Of a stretch of 30,631 bases of DNA, positions 25,378 through 30,631 are shown in pieces. Under the pieces are notes generated by a model. It made no database searches. It was not told the DNA's origin and was given only the letters and a program-made list of their open reading frames with translations. Each line of letters opens with the position of its first letter. Positions within the stretch are counted from its first letter, which is position 1. Origin of the DNA: JAHHLP01 sp041609895 (lineage in GTDB: Bacteria > Bacteroidota > Rhodothermia > Rhodothermales > JABDKH01); contig JBFIPX010000022.1 in assembly GCA_041609895.1 (NCBI GenBank), forward strand, positions 1 to 30,631, given 5' to 3'. A program made the position numbers and the translations under genes.

Positions 25378-26766
25378 TCAGTCCCAGCGTTGCGCGCTTG
25401 AGACGTCGGGCACGCCCCAATCGTCTCCGCTCCAGCCGTCGAATCCGTCCATTCTGAACGCCCAAAACCCGGTTGTCATGTCACTCACGACAATAAGACC
25501 GTCGGCATTTCGGACGTCGATGCCCCATGCACCATCGTAGACTCCCCACGTATAGGGCGAACCCTCCCGCCGGGCCGAACGCCTGTTGTGGGGTCCGTCG
25601 AACGTGTCGAAGTATGCGACCGTATACGGGTCCTTAGGGTCTTCCATGTTGAAGACCGACAATCCGGTCTCGTAGCCTGCAACGAACACATACGGCCAGC
25701 GCACTTCATGATTGTGGGCAAGTGTCTTCCAGTCGGCCTGCCAGACACCAATCGGATAGTCGATCTTGTCGACCTCGCCATCTAGCGCAGGCTTCAGATC
25801 GAATATTCGGAGAGGCTGATACTGGAATTCAGTTTCGGCAACGGCATATCGCCCGTCGGGAGTCGGTGTGAAGGTATGACCCCAGGCCACGCCGGGCACG
25901 TCGAGAATACTCGCGAGATGACGGGGCTCTTCCATGTCCGTTACGTCGAAGACGTAGAATCCACTGCCGCCTGCGCCGTAGAAACGATCCTGACCGCTAT
26001 CCGGATGGTATCCAACGTACATGTCGTGATAACCAGGCGACCACGGGTTGTGCGTTTCTCCTATCGGCACTCTGCCGACCAACGCAAAGTCTTCGCCCTC
26101 GACGGGGGCCTCACGATCGGCAGACGGCTCGTCGACAAACCGGGACAGGTCAAAAATCTTGGCGTAGGATCCGGAGGTCGAAAACAGGAGTGGTGTGCCG
26201 CTGGAATGCCTGTATACAAAGATGTTGTGGAAGCCGCCGACCGGGTCGGTCTGTCGGATTCGGGCGACCTCCCTCACGCCGGCCGGATCGGGCAGATCGG
26301 TGACGTCAAAGATGATTGCGCCGACATCCTCGTTCGGCGTGCCTGGCTGCAGCTGAAGCGACTGGACGTAGTAGTTCCTTCCGCGATGCGAGAAGTATCG
26401 ACCGTCCATCGCGCCTCCGATGTGGAGGTCAGGATCCTCGATTCGCCAGCGGTGAATGATCCGCGCGTTGTCGGGATCGGACAGGTCGATGACGTCAAAC
26501 CCGATCTCAGCCATTCTGCGCGCAACATATGCGTAAGGCCTCGACATATCCTGCTCCACCTCGATGTCAGAGACGGAGTGTGGAGCGCCAAGCGGTATGT
26601 GAGTCATAACGCGCATGTTCGGACTGCCCTGCTCACCGGGCGGAGGTGGATGCGGCGGGTGGACTATTCCCCGAGAAGCCTGCCCGAAAGCAGTCATCCC
26701 AACTGGTGCCGCGCAAGCGAGGAAGACGGCTATGCATATCGTGTTACTGTGCAATGCGATGTTCAT
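25378..26766 (-). CDS. Secreted LVIVD-type beta-propeller, paralog B (histidine set intact)
   Basis: This 462-residue exported protein has a signal peptide (to about 29, TAFGQ), then a Pro/His linker (HPPHPPPPGEQGS), then propeller blades: DVIDLSDPDNARII, AIIFDVTDLPDPAGV, FYVFDVTDMEEPRHL, LRIFDLKPALDG, LSVFNMEDPKDPYTV and GLIVVSDMTTGFWAF. It is closely related to paralog A over its whole length. It keeps every conserved histidine: H115, H127 (SHRGR), H180 (GFHNIF), H187, H247 and H254 (YHDMYVGYH), H297 (WGHTFTP), H351 and H353 (HNHEVRWP). It has an insertion rich in Arg/Gly/Ser at 394-405. The ATG at 26766 overlaps the stop of the upstream paralog C by four bases (ATGA). The longer frame to 26874 lies within that gene and lacks a signal sequence. 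Function unknown. Confidence 0.85.
   Translation of the reverse strand: MNIALHSNTICIAVFLACAAPVGMTAFGQASRGIVHPPHPPPPGEQGSPNMRVMTHIPLGAPHSVSDIEVEQDMSRPYAYVARRMAEIGFDVIDLSDPDNARIIHRWRIEDPDLHIGGAMDGRYFSHRGRNYYVQSLQLQPGTPNEDVGAIIFDVTDLPDPAGVREVARIRQTDPVGGFHNIFVYRHSSGTPLLFSTSGSYAKIFDLSRFVDEPSADREAPVEGEDFALVGRVPIGETHNPWSPGYHDMYVGYHPDSGQDRFYGAGGSGFYVFDVTDMEEPRHLASILDVPGVAWGHTFTPTPDGRYAVAETEFQYQPLRIFDLKPALDGEVDKIDYPIGVWQADWKTLAHNHEVRWPYVFVAGYETGLSVFNMEDPKDPYTVAYFDTFDGPHNRRSARREGSPYTWGVYDGAWGIDVRNADGLIVVSDMTTGFWAFRMDGFDGWSGDDWGVPDVSSAQRWD
25480..25509. repeat. 30-base direct repeat, copy in propeller B
   Basis: This is the second copy of the exact match at 24052-24081, in the conserved penultimate blade. 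It reflects duplication of the gene, possibly refreshed by recombination. Confidence 0.8.
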
Positions 26767-28106
26767 TTGTCGATTCTTTGTGGGGCACCATCTCTTTGCG
26801 GGGCACCATCCGGACCGTTCTGCCAATCTTGCACAGAGGAGGCATTTGGGACGCCCCAACCATGTCCATGCCATCCCTCAAACCCGTCTACCTTCAGGAG
26901 CCAAAGTCCCGATTGCCGGTCCGTGACGCCAACGAGACCGTCATGATTCCGGACATCAATACTCCACGCGCCTTCTTCTTCTCGATCCCGTTCGCTTATC
27001 CCGGGAAGATCGCCGGTCCACGTGCGGACGTATCCGACTGTGTACGGCTCGGTCGGATCTCGCATGTTGAACACCTGGAACCCGTCATGGAGAGCCGCCA
27101 CAAAGACATAGGGCCATCGCAACTCGAAAGCGCGCGATCGATTTCTCCAGTCGGCGGTCCACGCTCCAATTGAGGTGCGCACAGACGGAAGCTGCCCTTC
27201 GAGGACAGGGTACATGTCGAAGATGTAGATTGGCGTCGTCCGATAGTCGGCTGCGGTAACAAGATGTCTGCCATCCGGCGTTGCGGCAATCCTGGTGCCC
27301 AGGCGGACGGCCGCAGCGCTGACGCGCGCCTCCACCGAGGGTAAGGAGAGATCGGTAACATCGTAGATGTAGTAGCCGCCGGCGCCGGCACCGTAGAGCC
27401 TGTCCTGTTGCGAAACAGGATCAAACGCAGCGTATACGTCCCTGAAGCCGGTATACATCGTATCAATCAGCTCAGGAGTCGGATAGCGTCCGATCAGCGG
27501 ATCACCATCCGTCATCAATGCGGTCAAATCCAGAGCCAATATGTCGCCACCTCCGGTCGCAAACAGGATGGCTGAGCCGGAAGAATGCTTGTAGGCGAAG
27601 ATCGCAGACAGCGAGGAGGGACCAACGGGAGAATATTTCGCAACCGGGTCCGAAGAAATTCCACGGGCATCAGTCAAGTCGAAGACGACCATGCCCGGAA
27701 CATCGTTGGGTTGGTCCGATTCCAGCGCCGCCACAAGCAGATGTCGATCCCCAATCATCGCAAGTTCCAGATCTGCAACCCGAACGCCCCCATGTGACGG
27801 AACTCGCGACACCGCAACTACGGACGGTGATCTCTCATTGGAAATATCAATGACCGACACGCGATCTCCGGCGGCGGTGTAGGCAAATGGCCTGGCCGCG
27901 TGCTGCGCGAAGACAATCTCAACACCGTCAGATCCCGTGCTTCCGATCAACTCCGGATCCAGCCGACCAATCACATGGACGTTGCGTGTGCGGTCAACGT
28001 CTTCAACAGGCGCGGAAAGTTGAGAGAAGCCGGGGGTCAAGTCTATCGAAGTGACCAGTACCACAGCGAGAGCCGCCGTGAAACGGCGGTCGACAAAAGA
28101 ACGCAA
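26763..28106 (-). CDS. Secreted LVIVD-type beta-propeller, paralog C (conserved histidines replaced)
   Basis: This 447-residue paralog is encoded first in the operon. Start is a TTG at 28106: an in-frame TGA lies ten codons upstream and no ATG fits the signal peptide (TAALAVVLVTSI, ending GFSQ at 29). Blades match A and B (RVSVIDISNERSP, MVVFDLTDARG, YYIYDVTDLSLPSV, IYIFDMYPVLEG, FQVFNMRDPTEPYTV), as does the C-terminal GFEGWHGHGWGVPN module. The seven histidines specific to A and B are all changed: I118, S167, R222, D229, T271, R325 and F327 stand in their places. H105 and H174 remain, as do framing residues such as PDGR and ELRWPYVFV. It may be a structural or regulatory partner without the putative metal site. 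The C-terminus carries DGAPQR twice. Confidence 0.85.
   Translation of the reverse strand: MRSFVDRRFTAALAVVLVTSIDLTPGFSQLSAPVEDVDRTRNVHVIGRLDPELIGSTGSDGVEIVFAQHAARPFAYTAAGDRVSVIDISNERSPSVVAVSRVPSHGGVRVADLELAMIGDRHLLVAALESDQPNDVPGMVVFDLTDARGISSDPVAKYSPVGPSSLSAIFAYKHSSGSAILFATGGGDILALDLTALMTDGDPLIGRYPTPELIDTMYTGFRDVYAAFDPVSQQDRLYGAGAGGYYIYDVTDLSLPSVEARVSAAAVRLGTRIAATPDGRHLVTAADYRTTPIYIFDMYPVLEGQLPSVRTSIGAWTADWRNRSRAFELRWPYVFVAALHDGFQVFNMRDPTEPYTVGYVRTWTGDLPGISERDREEEGAWSIDVRNHDGLVGVTDRQSGLWLLKVDGFEGWHGHGWGVPNASSVQDWQNGPDGAPQRDGAPQRIDK
26775..26810. repeat. 18-base tandem duplication at the 3' end of propeller C
   Basis: Two 18-base units (26775-26792 and 26793-26810) differ at one base and encode DGAPQR twice, just before the stop of paralog C. 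They also sit 9-44 bases upstream of the coupled start of paralog B, where they could affect initiation. Confidence 0.85.
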
Positions 28107-28118
28107 GATGAGTCGAGG

Positions 28119-28148
28119 AAGAATTATTCAGTCGAGGTAATTACACAA
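28119..28148 (-). promoter_or_regulatory. Candidate promoter of the propeller/multicopper oxidase operon
   Basis: On the minus strand TTG (28148-28146) is followed after exactly 19 bases by TAATTCTT (28126-28119), close to the Bacteroidota arrangement TTG-N19-TAnnTTTG but with two mismatches in the -7 box. The box ends 12 bases before the TTG start codon, so the leader would be very short. Confidence 0.3.
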
Positions 28149-28150
28149 TG

Positions 28151-28172
28151 TACCGTTGCCACGGTATACCGT
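28151..28172. promoter_or_regulatory. Palindromic operator-like site between the propeller operon and uvrB
   Basis: ACGGTATACCGT (28161-28172) is a perfect 12-base palindrome, and an extra half-site TACCGT lies at 28151-28156, making three half-sites in 22 bases. It sits just upstream of the candidate -33 element of the propeller operon and about 95 bases before the uvrB start, so it could control either direction. The regulator is not in the window, and the sequence is not one I can match to a known family. Confidence 0.4.
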
Positions 28173-28266
28173 CACGCGGCGCGACGCGTTAATCGTATGA
28201 AATCCGCAACCATAGCCATCAATACCTGTTATATCAGCCCCCTCGATGAAATTGACGCCTCGCCGG

Positions 28267-30318
28267 ATGACGCACTCCCCGACCGACAAGCGCTTTCTGA
28301 TACGTGCTGACTTCGAGCCCACGGGCGACCAACCCGGTGCAATTCGTGAGCTCGTAGGCGGGCTGGATCGGGGCGACGCCCATCAGGTACTTCTTGGGGC
28401 CACCGGTACCGGCAAGACCTTTACGATCAGCCACGTCATTGCCGAGCGAGGTCGTCCAACGCTCGTCATGAGCCACAACAAGACGCTCGCAGCGCAGCTC
28501 TACGCTGAATTGACGCAATTCTTCCCCGAAAACGCCGTCGAGTTCTTCATTTCGTACTACGATTACTATCAGCCTGAAGCGTACATCGTTCATTCCGACA
28601 CGTACATCGAAAAGGACATGTCGATCAACGACCGGATCGACCGGCTTCGCTTGCGCGCCACGAGTGCGCTCACGTCCGATCGCTCCGACGTCATCGTGGT
28701 CGCAAGTGTCTCCTGCATATACGGCATCGGCTCGCCGGACGAATACCGGGCGCAGGTCGTACAGCTTACCAAGGGAAAGGAGTATGAAAGAAACGCTCTG
28801 CTGCACGACCTCATAAACATCTACTATAGCCGGAACGATACTGAGTTTACGCCCGGTGCATTCAGGGTCCGTGGAGACGTCGTCGAGGTATTTCCCGCCT
28901 ACATGGAAAGCCTTGCTTATCGCGTCGAGTTCTGGGGGGACGAGGTCGAGCGGATCAGCGTGTTCGACCCCCTGACCGGCCAAACAGAGTCGGAGGAGAG
29001 TTACTTCACCATCTACCCGGCGAAGCTGTTCGTAACGCCAAGAGATCAACTGGAAGGCGCCATCAAGTCGATAGAGGAAGAGCTAAGGTGGCGTTTGGCG
29101 GTGCTGCGCGAAGACGGAAGGGTGTTGGAGGCTCAGCGGCTGGAGCAGCGCACCTTATTCGACATTGAAATGATGCGAGAGGTTGGCTATTGCGCCGGTA
29201 TTGAGAATTACTCTCGACACCTGTCAGGGCGTACGGCGGGTGAGCGGCCCCACTGCCTGCTCGACTATTTTCCGGATGACTTCCTACTCGTCATTGACGA
29301 GAGTCATGTGACACTCCCACAGGTTCGCGCGATGTACAACGGAGATCGCGCGCGCAAACTCACCCTCGTCGAACACGGCTTCCGGCTGCCGTCCGCGTTG
29401 GACAACCGCCCAATGACATTTGAGGAATTCGAGGCGGCTCAGAATCAGGTGATCTATGTTAGTGCGACACCCGGGGATTACGAGCTTGGCAAGAGTTCGG
29501 GCGTGATCGTCGAGCAGATCATTCGGCCCACCGGGATACCAGATCCCGAGGTACAGATTCGACCCACCAAGAATCAGATAGACGATCTGCTAGAGGAAAT
29601 CCGGAAGACGGTCGGCCGTAGTGAACGGGCTCTTGTCACAACGCTGACCAAGCGCATGGCGGAAGACCTCGCCGACTATCTCGATTCGTATGGAATCAGT
29701 GTTCGCTACCTTCACTCGGACATCGACGCTCTCGAGCGAGTTGAAATTTTGCGCGATCTACGACTCGGTGGATTTGATGTACTTGTCGGCGTCAACCTGT
29801 TGCGTGAAGGCCTGGACCTGCCGGAGGTGTCACTCGTGGCGATTCTCGATGCCGACAAGGAGGGCTTTCTTCGAAGCGATCGATCGCTAATCCAGACGGC
29901 GGGGCGTGCAGCGCGAAACGTGAACGGCCTCATCGTGATGTACGGAGACACCGTGACCGGCTCCATGAAACGGATGATCGATGAAACGAATCGGCGTCGC
30001 GCGATTCAGCTTGCATACAATGAAGAGCACGGGATCATTCCTCGAACCGTACTGAAGTCGCACGATCAAATTCTCCAGGGCACCATAATCGCAAACGAGA
30101 AAAGTGAGGCGGGGGGGCCGTCGTCTGGGCGTAGAGACGACTCGGCGCAGGTGCTTGCGATCGCGGACCCGGTTGCGCGCTACCTGACGGACGACCAGAA
30201 ACGAGACCTCATCTCGAACCTGCGAAGGGAGATGCTTGAGGCCAGCGAGAACCTCGAATTCGAACGCGCCGCCGAGCTGCGAGACAGCATTTCCCAGCTG
30301 GAGGCCGGTTTGAAGTAG
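28267..30318 (+). CDS. uvrB: Excinuclease ABC subunit B
   Basis: This is a full-length UvrB of 683 residues. The start FEPTGDQPGAI leads to Walker A GATGTGKT (44-51), then SHNKTLAAQLYAEL, the beta-hairpin YYDYYQPEAYI that clamps damaged DNA, the helicase motif VIDESHVTLPQ, SATPG, motif V/VI segments VGVNLLREGLDLPEVSL and QTAGRAARN, and the C-terminal UVR domain (RREMLEASENLEFERAAELRD) for UvrC contact. With UvrA and UvrC it performs nucleotide excision repair. An in-frame ATG at 28246 would add seven residues; 28267 is chosen because the family start is short. It is transcribed away from the propeller operon and no uvrA or uvrC is nearby. Confidence 0.98.
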   Translation: MTHSPTDKRFLIRADFEPTGDQPGAIRELVGGLDRGDAHQVLLGATGTGKTFTISHVIAERGRPTLVMSHNKTLAAQLYAELTQFFPENAVEFFISYYDYYQPEAYIVHSDTYIEKDMSINDRIDRLRLRATSALTSDRSDVIVVASVSCIYGIGSPDEYRAQVVQLTKGKEYERNALLHDLINIYYSRNDTEFTPGAFRVRGDVVEVFPAYMESLAYRVEFWGDEVERISVFDPLTGQTESEESYFTIYPAKLFVTPRDQLEGAIKSIEEELRWRLAVLREDGRVLEAQRLEQRTLFDIEMMREVGYCAGIENYSRHLSGRTAGERPHCLLDYFPDDFLLVIDESHVTLPQVRAMYNGDRARKLTLVEHGFRLPSALDNRPMTFEEFEAAQNQVIYVSATPGDYELGKSSGVIVEQIIRPTGIPDPEVQIRPTKNQIDDLLEEIRKTVGRSERALVTTLTKRMAEDLADYLDSYGISVRYLHSDIDALERVEILRDLRLGGFDVLVGVNLLREGLDLPEVSLVAILDADKEGFLRSDRSLIQTAGRAARNVNGLIVMYGDTVTGSMKRMIDETNRRRAIQLAYNEEHGIIPRTVLKSHDQILQGTIIANEKSEAGGPSSGRRDDSAQVLAIADPVARYLTDDQKRDLISNLRREMLEASENLEFERAAELRDSISQLEAGLK

Positions 30319-30332
30319 TGGCGTCATCGCTC

Positions 30333-30352
30333 CTTACACTCCCGGTGTGAAG
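30333..30352 (+). terminator. Hairpin after uvrB, possible terminator
   Basis: CTTACAC (30333-30339) pairs with GTGTGAAG (30345-30352) with one bulged G and a five-base loop, followed by a moderately T-rich run (TATTTCGGTATTT). It lies 15 bases after the uvrB stop. The stem is short, so it is only a candidate. The gap to rpmE holds nothing else recognisable. Confidence 0.3.
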
Positions 30353-30460
30353 TATTTCGGTATTTGAGCGTTAAGGGGGATCCGGCTACCCGGGAATTGC
30401 ATTCAGGAGCCTTAATTGATACTTTTCAGGTTCCCGATTACCCAGACGGTCCGTGTCGCG

Positions 30461-30631
30461 ATGAAAAAAGATCTGCACCCCGAATACAAGCTGATTGACG
30501 TACGTCTTGCCGACGGCACGGTCGTCAAAATGCGCTCCACAATGGACACCGAGACGTACGTGTCGGAAGTGGACAAGACCAACCATCCGTTTTACACCGG
30601 GCGGCGCCAGTATGTCGACACGGCCGGTCGG
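30461..30631 (+). CDS. rpmE: Ribosomal protein L31, zinc-site-free form, 5' part only
   Basis: The first 57 residues are present; the gene runs off the right edge. It begins MKKDLHPEYKLIDVRLADG and has RSTMDTETYV, NHPFYTGRRQYVDTAGR, matching type A L31 (HPFYTG and AGR are invariant). The zinc-binding cysteines of the classical form (CSCG and CxxCHPF) are absent: VRLADGTV and VDKTNHPF occupy their places, so this is the C-minus form. It is a component of the 50S subunit, bridging to 30S. The start ATG at 30461 has no Shine-Dalgarno sequence. Confidence 0.92.
   Translation, partial: MKKDLHPEYKLIDVRLADGTVVKMRSTMDTETYVSEVDKTNHPFYTGRRQYVDTAGR

Noticed and set aside
25876..26946. 356-codon plus-strand frame opposite propeller B
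   Set aside because: It is antisense to a paralog whose protein sequence is conserved with its neighbour; no domain of its own.
28234..29049. 271-codon minus-strand frame inside uvrB
   Set aside because: It is antisense to uvrB, which is conserved throughout; no independent support.

Overview
The window is about 57% GC by eye, dense in genes, and reads like the chromosome of a marine or soil bacterium in the Bacteroidota/Rhodothermota/Balneolota neighbourhood. Four things point there: an alternative complex III respiratory operon (act genes), a TonB-dependent receptor with a carboxypeptidase-like N-terminal domain paired with a DUF4249 lipoprotein, the remnant of a periplasmic-propeller hybrid two-component sensor, and start codons mostly without Shine-Dalgarno sequences. 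No rRNA, tRNA, CRISPR array, insertion sequence or prophage gene was seen. The lineage is an inference; no marker tree was possible.

Layout. 1-4048 (minus strand) holds the start of the act operon: actA (pentaheme cytochrome c), actB (molybdopterin-like plus Fe-S subunit) and the first 70 codons of actC. 4194-5591 (minus) is a MATE exporter, divergent from a membrane glycosyltransferase at 5784-7811. Then on the plus strand come accA, a YbgC-type thioesterase and nadC (the last two overlap by one base), followed by a complete undecaprenyl-phosphate sugar phosphotransferase at 10465-11853. 12055-13251 is a secreted seven-repeat FG-GAP propeller, followed by a broken fragment of a two-component propeller sensor on the minus strand. 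13768-15966 is a bacterial cation-chloride cotransporter homologue (SLC12 type). 16027-18260 is a NatA/NatB-like ABC exporter pair. 18373-21574 is the TonB receptor/DUF4249 pair.

21560-28106 (minus) is the most unusual part. It is a compact five-gene operon of exported proteins: three tandem paralogous LVIVD-type beta-propellers, a small unrecognised secreted protein and a Met/His-rich multicopper oxidase. Two of the propellers share seven histidines that are conserved between them. The first paralog has replaced all seven while keeping the surrounding fold motifs. This looks like a periplasmic or extracellular metal-dependent oxidation or copper-handling system with one inactive member; its substrate is unknown.

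28267-30318 (plus) is uvrB, divergent from that operon across a short region with a 12-base perfect palindrome. The window ends inside a zinc-site-free ribosomal protein L31 gene (rpmE).

Functionally the region mixes housekeeping (fatty acid and NAD synthesis, DNA repair, ribosome), respiration, surface polysaccharide synthesis, envelope transport, and the copper/propeller operon.
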